Shown: piece by piece, positions 1 through 8,819 of the stretch
Layout: each line of letters opens with the position of its first letter
Position numbering within the stretch: the first letter of the stretch is position 1
Assembly: GCA_030530875.1 (NCBI GenBank)
Contig: JAUMUD010000011.1
Location: 1-60,991 of the forward strand
DNA length: 60,991 nucleotides
Direction of reading: 5' to 3'
DNA from: Corynebacterium sp.
GTDB taxonomy: Bacteria; Actinomycetota; Actinomycetes; Mycobacteriales; Mycobacteriaceae
Program-made: the position numbers and the translations under genes
Notes under the pieces: model-generated
The model's input: only the letters and a program-made list of their open reading frames with translations
What the model was told of the DNA's origin: nothing
The model's database searches: none

Positions 1-1
1 G

Positions 2-1279
2 GTGGGTTCTTCTCCTGTTGTTGTTTCTTCGGAATTCTCTTCCGAAGAAGCCATTATTGCTAAGGCCAAGGGCCTGCTGCGCGGGTGGAAGGTAGCGGAG
101 TACAGCCCCGCTGAGGACCGCAAGGGTGCTTATTCCCTGACTGCTGAGCGTGGTTATCTGCGTGAGTTCTTTAACCTGATCTTCCACCTGGCCCTGGTGG
201 CTGTGCTGGTAACCATCGGTCTTGGCCGCCTGGTCTATTACGAGGGTCAGGTCATTGTGGTGACCAATAATGGCAACTCACAGTTCTGTAATACCGCGCT
301 GGCCAACTTTGATTCCGTGCGCGGTGGTGCCCTCTTTGATGGCACGAACTTGGCGCCATTTTGTGTGGATGTGAAGAACTTTACCGCCGACTATAACCCG
401 AATGGCTCGGCATCCATGTATACCTCCGATATCACCTATGCCGCCGGCAATGATATTTTCCAACCGGAGGATACCTGGAAGTCCTACACCCTGAAGGTGA
501 ACCACCCACTGCGCATTAGCGGTACCCGCGTGTACCTGCAGGGCCATGGCTTCGCACCACGCATTACGGTCACATGGCCAAATGGTGAAACACGTACGCA
601 GATGGTGCAGTTCGCCCCAATGGAAATGAACACCTTCCTCTCCCAGGGTGCCATGCGCTTTGACCCACCAGCCGGCATGTACCCCGATGAGTACGACCGC
701 CGCCAGCACCAGCTGGCCATCCAGGGTCTCTTTGCACCAACGGCGAGTTTTGATGGCACCATCAGCAGCAGCACTGGTACCAGTACTTCCTCCATGCGTT
801 CGGTAAGCCCACAGCTCTCCAATCCTGGCTTGGCCATTGATATTTATCGTGGCGATAATGGCTTGGATACTGGTCGTGGCCAGAATCTCTTCACCCTGGA
901 CAGTGCGCAGTTGCACAGCGGCGCACTGCAGAAGCTTGAGCGTGTGAACCTGCTTCTCGGCCAGAGCACCACACTCGATGATGGCACGAAGATTACCTTC
1001 GATGGTGCCAATGACTTTGTTAATCTCCAGGTCTCCCGCGACCCAACGCAGATCTGGGTGCTGGTGTCCACCGTGGTCATGCTGGCTGCCCTCATGGGTA
1101 GCCTCCTAATTAAGCGCCGCCGTATTTGGGTGCGCGTGAGCCCAGATGAGGCACATCCTGGTCAGTTCATCGTGTCCACCGCTGGTCTCGCCCGCACGGA
1201 CCGTGCCGGTTGGGGCGAGGAATATCAGCGCTTCCACCGCAAGCTTTTGAATCTTCCGGAGCCGGAAGAGGAAGATTAG
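2..1279 (+). CDS. resB: Cytochrome c biogenesis protein ResB (5'-truncated by window edge)
   Basis: This is the C-terminal 425 residues of ResB, the membrane partner of CcsB/ResC in system II cytochrome c maturation, which delivers heme to apocytochrome on the outer face of the membrane. The open frame runs into the window edge, and actinobacterial ResB is normally over 500 residues, so the N-terminal membrane segments are missing and the first GTG is probably internal. Visible are a membrane segment at about residues 55-80, a long extracytoplasmic beta-rich domain, and a final membrane helix at about 352-372 followed by a basic cytoplasmic tail. The ccsB gene follows 77 bp downstream. The family call is secure from the architecture and the neighbour. 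Confidence 0.88.
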   Translation: MGSSPVVVSSEFSSEEAIIAKAKGLLRGWKVAEYSPAEDRKGAYSLTAERGYLREFFNLIFHLALVAVLVTIGLGRLVYYEGQVIVVTNNGNSQFCNTALANFDSVRGGALFDGTNLAPFCVDVKNFTADYNPNGSASMYTSDITYAAGNDIFQPEDTWKSYTLKVNHPLRISGTRVYLQGHGFAPRITVTWPNGETRTQMVQFAPMEMNTFLSQGAMRFDPPAGMYPDEYDRRQHQLAIQGLFAPTASFDGTISSSTGTSTSSMRSVSPQLSNPGLAIDIYRGDNGLDTGRGQNLFTLDSAQLHSGALQKLERVNLLLGQSTTLDDGTKITFDGANDFVNLQVSRDPTQIWVLVSTVVMLAALMGSLLIKRRRIWVRVSPDEAHPGQFIVSTAGLARTDRAGWGEEYQRFHRKLLNLPEPEEED

Positions 1280-1289
1280 GTATAACTAA

Positions 1290-1320
1290 CCCTGGTTGAG
1301 TTCGCTCACCAGGGTTTTTA
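1290..1320 (+). terminator. Rho-independent terminator after resB
   Basis: CCCTGGT pairs with ACCAGGG, extended by GAG/CTC around a TTCG tetraloop with a one-base bulge, and is followed by a T run. It lies between resB and ccsB, so ccsB may rely partly on its own promoter or on read-through. Confidence 0.8.
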
Positions 1321-1356
1321 CTTTGATTTCTAGGTGAGAGTGCTATTCTATAGGTT

Positions 1357-2367
1357 ATGCTCGTTAACCAATCGCTCGCGAATCTTTCCGATACGTGCTA
1401 CAAGACCGCTGTTCTCGTCTATGTTTTAGGCCTTGTGCTTTCTTTGATTACCTATATCAAGGAAGCCAATGTGAAATCCAAGATGCTTGCAGCCGTCGAG
1501 GCCGAGGTTGAGACGCAGGGCGATTCCGCCGTTGCCACTAAGCGCGGCGGTGGGGAAGCAGAAGCTGGCACTGATGCTATTGACTCCGTCCTCGCTAAGA
1601 AGGACGCCTCTGCTAAGAAGTTCAGCGGCATGACCCAGTCCATCATCTGGCTGGGTGTCATTATTCAGGCCATCTCTGTGGTGACCCGCGGCATGTCTGT
1701 ACACCGCTTCCCATGGGGCAACCTCTATGAGTACATCAATGTGGTGAGCCTGGTGGCCATGATTGTGGCAGCCCTGGTTCTCTATAACCGCACCCGCCGT
1801 GTGCTGTGGCCATGGGTCCTAACCCCAATTCTTGCCCTCATGTTCTACGGTGGCATGAAGCTCTACCTGGCTGCTGGCGATGTGGTTCCAAGCCTTAAGT
1901 CCTTCTGGTTCCCAATCCACGTGTCCGCTGCTGCCATCGGTGGTGGTATCGGCATGATTTCCGGCATTGCTTCGGTACTCTTCCTCATCCGCTCCTACCA
2001 GCCAAAGGGCAAGGAACACGGCTTCTGGGGCAAGGTTGCCCTCCCACTGCCTGATATCAAGGCCCTTGATTCCCTGGCATACCGCTCTGCGGTGCTCACC
2101 CTGCCAATTTTCGGCCTGGGTATTATGTTCGGCGCCATCTGGGCGGAATCTGCCTGGGGTCGTTTCTGGAACTGGGACCCAAAGGAAGTTATGTCCTTCG
2201 TGACCTGGGTTCTCTACGCCGGCTACCTGCACGCCCGTGCAACCTCCGGTTGGAAGAATAACCGCGCCGCCATTATCAATATCCTCGCCCTGGCAGCCAT
2301 GGTCTTTAACCTCTTCTTCATCAACCTTCTCTTCCCAGGCATGCACTCCTATGCCGGTGTAAGCTAA
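1357..2367 (+). CDS. ccsB: Cytochrome c biogenesis protein CcsB/ResC
   Basis: This 336-residue polytopic membrane protein is the heme-handling core of the system II cytochrome c synthetase. The tryptophan-rich WWD-type signature is visible as WGRFWNWDPKE at about residues 264-274, with hydrophobic helices before and after it. An insert rich in Ala, Glu and Lys at about 45-85 separates the first helix from the rest and looks cytoplasmic. It ends with short helices and a tail typical of CcsA/CcsB proteins. Pairing with resB supports the role. The start ATG has only a weak upstream purine stretch, so the true start could be slightly different. Confidence 0.93.
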   Translation: MLVNQSLANLSDTCYKTAVLVYVLGLVLSLITYIKEANVKSKMLAAVEAEVETQGDSAVATKRGGGEAEAGTDAIDSVLAKKDASAKKFSGMTQSIIWLGVIIQAISVVTRGMSVHRFPWGNLYEYINVVSLVAMIVAALVLYNRTRRVLWPWVLTPILALMFYGGMKLYLAAGDVVPSLKSFWFPIHVSAAAIGGGIGMISGIASVLFLIRSYQPKGKEHGFWGKVALPLPDIKALDSLAYRSAVLTLPIFGLGIMFGAIWAESAWGRFWNWDPKEVMSFVTWVLYAGYLHARATSGWKNNRAAIINILALAAMVFNLFFINLLFPGMHSYAGVS

Positions 2368-2376
2368 TCTGAAAGC

Positions 2377-3399
2377 ATGACTAAGGAACCACAACTCCGG
2401 GAATTCTCACGGATTCTCATCACTGGTGGCGCGGGCTTTATCGGCTCCAATTTTGTACACGCACTGGTGGATGGGAAATTCGAGGGAAGCTCCGGAGTTT
2501 CTCTTTTGGTTTATGACTCCATGAGCTACGCCGCCAATAGGGATAATCTCCCAGCCGGTGTCGAGCTCGTTGTCGGCGATGTCGCCTCCCCTCTATTCGC
2601 GGAAACTCTTGATAGCTTCCGCCCGGATGTCGTCGTGCACTTCGCTGCTGAGTCCCATGTGGATGTCTCCATTAGCTCCCCTGAACTCTTTATGCGCAGC
2701 AATGTCGAAGGCACCATGCACGTGGCCAAGGCCTGCGCTGACCGCGGCATCTACCTTCACCATATTTCCACCGATGAGGTCTATGGTGATTTGGAAATTG
2801 GCTCCGGGGAGATGTTTGATCTTTCCTCCCCATATAACCCATCAAGCCCCTATGCGGCCTCCAAGGCATCCTCTGATTATTGCGTGCAGGCAGCCATCCG
2901 CACCTATGGCTTGAAGGCGACCATCTCCAATTGCACCAATAATTTTGGTCCCCGCCAGCACGTGGAAAAACTCATTCCACGCCAAATCCTGCGTGCCCTC
3001 CATGGTGAGCCAATCCTGCTTTATGGTGAGGGTCTTAATGAGCGCGACTGGATTCATGTGGATGACCATAATAGTGCCGTCTGGCAGATTTTACGTTGCG
3101 GGTCATTCGGGTCGAAATACCTCATCAGCGCCCGCAATGTGCGCCATAACAAGGACATCGTGGACTTCATTTGTGAGTCTATTCCTGGTACAGAAATTCA
3201 GTACATCACTGACCGTCCAGGCCACGACAAGCGCTATGCCCTCGACCCAAGCTCCGTAGAAGCACTCGGCTGGGCACCACAATATAACCTGGAATCAGGC
3301 CTGCGTGAGACTATCGCCTGGTACAAGGAACACCAGGAGCAACTTGAATCCGCCTATCAAGAATCCGAAGCCCGCTATGCCAACCGAGGAGGCAAATAA
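2377..3399 (+). CDS. rfbB: dTDP-glucose 4,6-dehydratase
   Basis: RfbB (RmlB) converts dTDP-glucose to dTDP-4-keto-6-deoxyglucose, the second step toward dTDP-rhamnose. In mycolate-containing bacteria this sugar supplies the linker between peptidoglycan and arabinogalactan. The 340-residue protein shows an extended SDR fold: the NAD-binding GGAGFIGSNF at residues 17-26, HISTDEVYG around 127-136 with the catalytic Thr-Asp-Glu, and the YAASK motif near 159-163. It starts 9 bp after ccsB and is followed immediately by rfbC, whose ribosome binding site lies inside the last codons of rfbB. Confidence 0.95.
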   Translation: MTKEPQLREFSRILITGGAGFIGSNFVHALVDGKFEGSSGVSLLVYDSMSYAANRDNLPAGVELVVGDVASPLFAETLDSFRPDVVVHFAAESHVDVSISSPELFMRSNVEGTMHVAKACADRGIYLHHISTDEVYGDLEIGSGEMFDLSSPYNPSSPYAASKASSDYCVQAAIRTYGLKATISNCTNNFGPRQHVEKLIPRQILRALHGEPILLYGEGLNERDWIHVDDHNSAVWQILRCGSFGSKYLISARNVRHNKDIVDFICESIPGTEIQYITDRPGHDKRYALDPSSVEALGWAPQYNLESGLRETIAWYKEHQEQLESAYQESEARYANRGGK

Positions 3400-3921
3400 A
3401 TGAGCATCACCCACGGCACCAAGGTTGATAGCCTGCCGGGCGTCCATATCCACGAACCAAAAATTTTCCCCGATAACCGTGGCCACTTCGCCGAGGCCTT
3501 CAAGCTTTCCTCCTTGCAGCAGGCCGGCGGCGACCTCACCCTGCGCCAGGCTAATGTGAGTTTCTCGCGCCGGGGTACCATTCGTGGACTGCACTATACG
3601 CTGACCCCTCCTGGTCAGGACAAATATGTTATGTGTGCGGCGGGTTCCATTATTGATGTCATTTTCGATGTCGAGTCCGAGCAGTACATGGCAGTGAAGC
3701 TCGACTCTGCTTCACGCAATGCCGTCTTTATCCCTTCAGGCTATGCCCACGGCTTTATTGCCCTTGAGGATTCCACTGTTTTCTACCTCACCAGTTGCGA
3801 GTATCAGCCGGATGTGGACCGTGGCCTTAGCCCGTATCGCGTGGACTGGCAGGCACTTGCGCCGGAGATTTTGCCGGATGAGTATATTCTTTCCGACAAG
3901 GATGAGGCTGCGGAGCGATGA
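3400..3921 (+). CDS. rfbC: dTDP-4-dehydrorhamnose 3,5-epimerase
   Basis: RfbC (RmlC) epimerises dTDP-4-keto-6-deoxyglucose at C3 and C5. The 173-residue cupin has the characteristic [10 protein letters not shown] start, RGLHYT with the catalytic-site His, and GYAHGF. It is a free-standing enzyme, slightly short for the family, whereas several corynebacteria carry it fused to the reductase RmlD. Its ATG abuts the rfbB stop codon and follows a strong GAGGAGG site. Its own stop overlaps the rfbA start in an ATGA arrangement, which implies translational coupling. Confidence 0.93.
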   Translation: MSITHGTKVDSLPGVHIHEPKIFPDNRGHFAEAFKLSSLQQAGGDLTLRQANVSFSRRGTIRGLHYTLTPPGQDKYVMCAAGSIIDVIFDVESEQYMAVKLDSASRNAVFIPSGYAHGFIALEDSTVFYLTSCEYQPDVDRGLSPYRVDWQALAPEILPDEYILSDKDEAAER

Positions 3922-4778
3922 AGGGCATTATCCTCGCGGGTGGTACGGGCTCCCGCCTGTTCCCAATCACCCGCGCAGTAAGCAAACAGCTTGTCCCGGT
4001 CTATGACAAGCCCATGATTTATTACCCGCTTTCCACACTGATGCTGGCGGGTATTCGCGATATTCTCATCATCACAACCCCGGAGGATATTGACCAATTC
4101 CAGCGCCTTTTGGGCGATGGTAGTCAATTCGGTATTTCCCTTCGCTACGTTACTCAGTCATCCCCACGTGGTTTGGCCGAGGCCTTTATCCTTGGTGAGG
4201 AGCATATCGGGGATGACTCTGTGGCCCTTATCCTTGGAGATAATATCTTCTACGGTCCTGGTCTTGGTACGCAGTTGCGGCGCTTCCACGATATTTCCGG
4301 CGCCAGCATTTTTGCTTACCAAGTTTCGGCACCTCAAGCCTATGGTGTGGTGGAATTTGATGCGGAGGGGTGCGCTATTTCCCTTGAGGAAAAGCCCTCA
4401 GTGCCAAAGTCCCGTTATGCAGTGCCGGGTCTCTACTTCTATGACAATAGGGTAGTGGAATATGCGAAAGGCCTTGAGCCAAGTGCTCGCGGTGAATTGG
4501 AAATTACCGATATTAATCGCCGCTATCTTGAGGCCGGGGAGCTCCATGTGGAGGTTCTTCCACGTGGTACAGCCTGGTTGGATACAGGTACCACTGAGCT
4601 ATTAATGGCCGCTGGTGATTTTGTGCGTGCTATTGAGCAGCGTCAGGGGCTTAAGATTGGTTGCCCGGAAGAAGTGGCCTGGCGCATGGGATATATCAAT
4701 GACCAGCAACTTCAGGAAGCAGCCGAGCAATATCGTGCGTCCGGGTATGGCGAATATTTGAGAGATCTACTGCAATAA
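3918..4778 (+). CDS. rfbA: Glucose-1-phosphate thymidylyltransferase
   Basis: RfbA (RmlA) makes dTDP-glucose from dTTP and glucose-1-phosphate, the committed step of the rhamnose pathway. The 286-residue protein has the nucleotidyltransferase signature [11 protein letters not shown] at residues 8-18 and the substrate-binding LGDNIFYG motif near residue 108, and its length is standard. It overlaps rfbC by four bases. It is the last gene of the rfbBCA group. No rmlD reductase gene follows; the next gene encodes a secreted hydrolase with its own upstream AT-rich region. Confidence 0.95.
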   Translation: MKGIILAGGTGSRLFPITRAVSKQLVPVYDKPMIYYPLSTLMLAGIRDILIITTPEDIDQFQRLLGDGSQFGISLRYVTQSSPRGLAEAFILGEEHIGDDSVALILGDNIFYGPGLGTQLRRFHDISGASIFAYQVSAPQAYGVVEFDAEGCAISLEEKPSVPKSRYAVPGLYFYDNRVVEYAKGLEPSARGELEITDINRRYLEAGELHVEVLPRGTAWLDTGTTELLMAAGDFVRAIEQRQGLKIGCPEEVAWRMGYINDQQLQEAAEQYRASGYGEYLRDLLQ

Positions 4779-4835
4779 ATTTTCACCGCGAAATTTTATT
4801 CGCTTAAAATTGCATGGATAATCTATCATAGAACC

Positions 4836-6563
4836 GTGAATAAGAGAGTGCAGTATATTGGCAGCATTCTTGCTGCTCTCTTCATGGTTTTTAGCGTAAC
4901 CCCGGCCCGCGCGGCTGATATTGCTGACCTGTTTAATGAAACCCAGGCCGATATTCTTCGTGCCTCGGGTTCCTCCGCAGCCCTACCGGAGTACCCAAAG
5001 CTCCACAGTGTTGATCAGGTTCTTAGCCCCGAACAGCGCTGTGGCACCAACCTTGCTCTGATCGTCCGCGGTTCCAATGAGAATCCTTCCGGTGATGAGC
5101 AGCCAAATCTGCTCACTTACCAGCAGATCGGTACTGACCTCTGGGGCGACTCTAACTACCAGATGGCTCGTAAGCGCCTTCATGGTGGCGGCTACCTTGG
5201 TCAGGGCTATGTGCGTGCAGTTAGCAGCGTGCCAGTAGCCACCTTGGTCTATCCTGCTTCCAAGATCACCATTGCTGGTGGTCCTGAAGTTGGTACGGAT
5301 ACCTACCGTAATTCGGTGGCCAAGGGTGCCGATCAGCTTACTGCTGCACTCCACACCATCTTCGATGCCTGTGGTGATAATCCGCCGCACCTCATTCTTG
5401 CTGGTTATTCCCAGGGTGCGGATGTCATTAATACCGTGACTTCCCGTCTGATGAATACCCCGGATGTGTACCTGCTTGAGCGCGTCCGCAAGATTCTGCT
5501 TCTTGGTGATCCATCCCGCCGTGCCAATGGTGCTGAGAACACCGATGCGTGGATTCGTGGTATTCCAACCAACTCCATTGGTGGTGTTTCCCGCGCTGTG
5601 ACCGCTGGTACGCCATATGTACTGAGCTATCCAACTCTTGACCAGTATCGCGATACTCACCAGGGGCAGATTGCTTCCTACTGTGTTGCCGGCGACCTGG
5701 TCTGCGATACTCATAGTGGTGAGTCCCTGCAGGGTGTGGAAGTCCACACCTCCTATGCCAATACGGTTTCCCACATCACTAACCCGGACATCCGTCAGCG
5801 CTACAATGTGCAGAATAATGCCCAGTATCTCGATGTACTCTGGTCCCAGGGCCTTGATGCCCTCGGAATCCAGAATCCAATTGCGGATAACTCTGTGGCC
5901 GTGGTTGGTCCTGGCCTTAATTACATGAGTATCTCGGAGAGTATTCGTGATACCACGAAGAGCCAGAAGGTTCGTGTCCGTGGTACCGCCTATAATGGCC
6001 AGGTCTTCGAGGGTGTGGGCACTATCGGTGCCGGTGCCTCCGGTGCGTTCTCTTACTTCCTCCCACTAGCATTCCCAATGGGTGTGGACTTGGAGGTTTA
6101 TCTGGACGATAATCTCATTGCCCGTATGCCAGCCATCTACTCCTATGCCAATAAGGCCAAGGACACTGAGGTCCGTGGCCGTTCCGTGATTGTCATTCAG
6201 GGTGACCACGACTACGACCGCCCGATGGGTGACCTGCTCATGAACCAGATTCAGAACTGGGGCATCCCACTGGAACAGCGCATTGAGGTCATCCGTTCCG
6301 TTTACGGCGATATTGGTGTTCACTGGTACTACGCTTGGCTGAACTTCGTCCACGCTGCTGGTGTACGTGTGGATTATGCCGATCAGCTCAACCAGCTCTT
6401 CGATCAGGGCCGTATCCCTGCCGCTGATGAGGACATGTCCAAGGACTTCAACACCATCACTAACGCGCTCCATGAGTGGGGCCTGATGGATGACCGTGGC
6501 AATATCAACATCGGTGGTATTGACCTGGTTCGATTCCTGGACATCTTCGTGCTCACCAATTAA
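4836..6563 (+). CDS. Secreted cutinase-family serine esterase with long C-terminal extension
   Basis: This 575-residue exported protein starts at GTG with a signal peptide ending near the Ala-rich ARAAD. The alpha/beta hydrolase core carries the cutinase elbow GYSQG with Ser192, a downstream GDLVCD with Asp287, and His304 in VEVHTSY, so a full catalytic triad and the paired cysteines are present. Mycobacterial and corynebacterial cutinase-like proteins act on lipids such as mycolate esters or on triacylglycerol; the substrate here is unknown. Ordinary cutinases have 200-340 residues, while here about 250 extra residues follow the catalytic domain, with no family I recognise. No membrane anchor is seen at the C terminus. 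Confidence 0.82.
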   Translation: MNKRVQYIGSILAALFMVFSVTPARAADIADLFNETQADILRASGSSAALPEYPKLHSVDQVLSPEQRCGTNLALIVRGSNENPSGDEQPNLLTYQQIGTDLWGDSNYQMARKRLHGGGYLGQGYVRAVSSVPVATLVYPASKITIAGGPEVGTDTYRNSVAKGADQLTAALHTIFDACGDNPPHLILAGYSQGADVINTVTSRLMNTPDVYLLERVRKILLLGDPSRRANGAENTDAWIRGIPTNSIGGVSRAVTAGTPYVLSYPTLDQYRDTHQGQIASYCVAGDLVCDTHSGESLQGVEVHTSYANTVSHITNPDIRQRYNVQNNAQYLDVLWSQGLDALGIQNPIADNSVAVVGPGLNYMSISESIRDTTKSQKVRVRGTAYNGQVFEGVGTIGAGASGAFSYFLPLAFPMGVDLEVYLDDNLIARMPAIYSYANKAKDTEVRGRSVIVIQGDHDYDRPMGDLLMNQIQNWGIPLEQRIEVIRSVYGDIGVHWYYAWLNFVHAAGVRVDYADQLNQLFDQGRIPAADEDMSKDFNTITNALHEWGLMDDRGNINIGGIDLVRFLDIFVLTN

Positions 6564-6587
6564 CTACTGAGCAAGGGCCCTGTGCAC

Positions 6588-7066
6588 CTAAACTGCTCCC
6601 CAAAAAGTTGACCGATATAAACGAAATCTGGTTGACTTGGAGGGGAGCAGTTTTTGTATCCAAGTAGTAAATTCTTCGCAGAAGTGCGTGATGCCAATTA
6701 CTAGGTCAAGAACGCTTTATGACCGCCGGCGTATTCATGGCAGAAGGTGTCTGATGGCAGAACGTACCAGGAAATATTATTCCCCCGAGCTGAAGATAAA
6801 GATTGTTAAGCTATACTTGCGCGGTAAGCCTGCGCGAGCACTTGCTAAAGAGTATGGGGTGAGCAGCGAAGGGCTGATTAAGACCTGGGTGCGAAAATAC
6901 ATTAATGAGGGCACGGAATCGCTTATGCCTAAGTCGAAAGGTGGCTGCTAAGGGGGCGAAGAGTTTGGCTGCTAAAACCGAACTTGAGCTGGCAGAAAAG
7001 CGTATTAAGATTCTGGAGTCCGAGGTGGCTTACCTAAGCAAATTGAAGGAATTGAGAGAGCAATAG
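6588..7066 (+). mobile_element. Degenerate IS3-type insertion sequence remnant
   Basis: The left end resembles an IS3-family terminus (CTGCTCCCCAAAAAGTTGAC) and is followed by an orfA-like reading frame, but no orfB integrase region is present before the next gene. A perfect 12-bp inverted repeat, AAACTGCTCCCC at 6590-6601 and GGGGAGCAGTTT at 6642-6653, closes on a T run and may double as a terminator for the cutinase gene. The element is therefore a fragment, not mobile on its own. Confidence 0.7.
6754..7066 (+). pseudogene. Frameshifted IS3-family OrfA transposase fragment
   Basis: The first 65 codons encode a helix-turn-helix protein typical of IS3/IS150 OrfA (SPELKIKIVKLYLRG, then KEYGVSSEGLIKTWV). 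The frame stops at 6949-6951. In the +1 frame the sequence continues as AAKTELELAEKRIKILESEV and then YLSKLKELREQ up to the TAG at 7064-7066, which is the leucine-zipper tail of OrfA. The shift is +1 rather than the -1 slippage used by intact IS3 elements, and no A-rich slippery site is there, so I read it as mutational decay. The DDE-type OrfB is absent. Confidence 0.75.
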
Positions 7067-7123
7067 TCTTAGAAGAGACACTGATCTCCGGTCGGAGTTT
7101 CTGCTTGTTGTAGCGGCCCCCTT

Positions 7124-7453
7124 TTATTCCTCGTCCTGGCGCTCCTGCAGCTCCTTCTTGACCCATTCCTTGCGTGCCTTGCGCTGGGAGTTCCACAGGC
7201 CGATGCCCTCAGTGGCGCGGACGCGCAGGCCCTTGAATACAAACATGGAGAGAGGGAAGGCGATGAGCAGAGCAAAGAGGGCTGACATGATTAGTGGTAG
7301 GGGAGCGTCGGCGACACCGGCGACAAAGGAGATGACGATAGTCAGCACAACAAAGAGAAAAAGTCGGGCGATTCCGTAGAGGATAACATCGCGAAAGGCG
7401 TTACGGCGGACGACCGGATCAATTTTCTTTTCTTCAGAGGTATACTCAGTCAC
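7124..7453 (-). CDS. DUF4229 domain small membrane protein
   Basis: A 109-residue protein with two hydrophobic segments at about residues 26-50 and 53-74 and a basic, charged C-terminal tail of about 35 residues. It matches the DUF4229 pattern found next to menaquinone genes in corynebacteria and mycobacteria. Function is unknown. It is divergent from menE with only 22 bp between the start codons, so the promoters must overlap or lie inside the opposing genes. Confidence 0.75.
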   Translation of the reverse strand: MTEYTSEEKKIDPVVRRNAFRDVILYGIARLFLFVVLTIVISFVAGVADAPLPLIMSALFALLIAFPLSMFVFKGLRVRATEGIGLWNSQRKARKEWVKKELQERQDEE

Positions 7454-7475
7454 GCTTTTAGTCTAGTCTATATAT

Positions 7476-8720
7476 ATGTTAGAGGCAGAGCGTCAGTTAT
7501 TTTTTCTTAAAATCGATCTGGCAGATCAGGTCCGCGCATACCCACGCGTGGCCTCAGCGCTTGCTGGTGAATATATCTATTACCCAGGTATTGTTCCACC
7601 ACATGGGGATGCCAATCAGCAGCGCACCGCATCCGAGGTACTGACTAAGTACATCCGTACCATTCGTGCGCTCAATGGTAAGCCAGAAATCGAGGGTGAA
7701 CATATTGCTCTGCTGATGGCTACCTCCGGTTCCACGGGCAAGCCAAAGGTCGCTCGTCTCACCTCCTCGGGCCTGACCGCAGCAGCAGAAGCCTCAGCCC
7801 GTGCCCTTGGCGGCCATGGCCAGTGGATGCTTGGTCTGCCCGCAAATCACATTGCCGGCATGCAGGTTGTGGTTCGCAGTGTCTTCACCGGTAGCTCCCC
7901 GGTGTGCATGAACCTGCTTCATGGCTTCAATGTCGATAACTTCTATGAATGCACCCTCGCAGCCCAAAAGCGAGTGGATCGTCGTGCCGAAAAAATGCCT
8001 CTTTTTACCTCGCTGACCCCAATGCTGGTTGAGCGCCTCTGTGCATACCCACAGGGCGTGGAGGGCCTGCAGCACTATGACAAGATTCTTGTCGGTGGTG
8101 GAGTAGTGAGCCCTGCCATTAAGGAATTGGCCAAGGAACATGGCCTGCACTTGGTGGAAACTTATGGCAGCACTGAAACCTGCGGTGGTGTGGTCTATGA
8201 TGGCAAGCCCTTTGATAATGTGCAGATCCACATTGCTGATGATGGTCGTGTCCAAATCCAGGGCCCAATGGTAAGCCCCGGTTATCTCAACGCGCCGAAT
8301 GACTGCTTCATTGGCAATAACACCTGGCAGAGCTCCGATCTGGGCTCCATTGATTCCGAGGGCATCCTCCACATCACCGGTCGCGCTGATTCCATCATTG
8401 AAACTGGCGGTCTGAAAATCCATCCGGAGGTTGTCGAAACCCTGCTCAATGGCCGCGATGGAATTGAGAGCTCCTGCCTCGTTGGTGTGCCCGATGATAC
8501 CTATGGTCATCGCCTGGCACTGCTGTGGACTGGTGGCGCCACTGAGGATACCGTCCGTGGGCTTCTCGACGGCCTAGAAAAATGGGCTCGCCCAAAGGCC
8601 TACCTCCACGTGGATGAAATTCCACGCACGCCATCCGGCAAGGTCGATCGCTATAAGTCCCTGGACATTGCCAAGGGGATGCTCAACCTTCCTGATGAGC
8701 CTGAGCCTTATGAGTATTAA
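7476..8720 (+). CDS. menE: o-Succinylbenzoate-CoA ligase
   Basis: MenE activates o-succinylbenzoate with ATP and CoA in menaquinone synthesis. The 414-residue protein belongs to the ANL adenylate-forming superfamily: P-loop TSGSTGKPK near residues 83-92, the ETYGSTETCGG motif in the middle, the hinge region DLGSIDSEGILHITGRADSI, and the C-terminal lysine in PSGKVDR. A shorter start is possible because the first 40 residues are less conserved. menA follows about 100 bp downstream on the same strand, and menB, menC, menD and menG lie within 10 kb. Confidence 0.92.
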   Translation: MLEAERQLFFLKIDLADQVRAYPRVASALAGEYIYYPGIVPPHGDANQQRTASEVLTKYIRTIRALNGKPEIEGEHIALLMATSGSTGKPKVARLTSSGLTAAAEASARALGGHGQWMLGLPANHIAGMQVVVRSVFTGSSPVCMNLLHGFNVDNFYECTLAAQKRVDRRAEKMPLFTSLTPMLVERLCAYPQGVEGLQHYDKILVGGGVVSPAIKELAKEHGLHLVETYGSTETCGGVVYDGKPFDNVQIHIADDGRVQIQGPMVSPGYLNAPNDCFIGNNTWQSSDLGSIDSEGILHITGRADSIIETGGLKIHPEVVETLLNGRDGIESSCLVGVPDDTYGHRLALLWTGGATEDTVRGLLDGLEKWARPKAYLHVDEIPRTPSGKVDRYKSLDIAKGMLNLPDEPEPYEY

Positions 8721-8819
8721 TTACTCGTAGTGATTGCGTGTAGTGATTGCTTGTAGGTATTCCTTTTGGTGGCTCCTTTTGCTGAAATTGGCCTGCGTGC
8801 AGTGCGGTAGACTTAACGG

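Noticed and set aside
6930-6951. Programmed frameshift in the IS remnant
   Set aside because: The shift is +1 and there is no A-rich slippery heptamer; with orfB missing it is decay.
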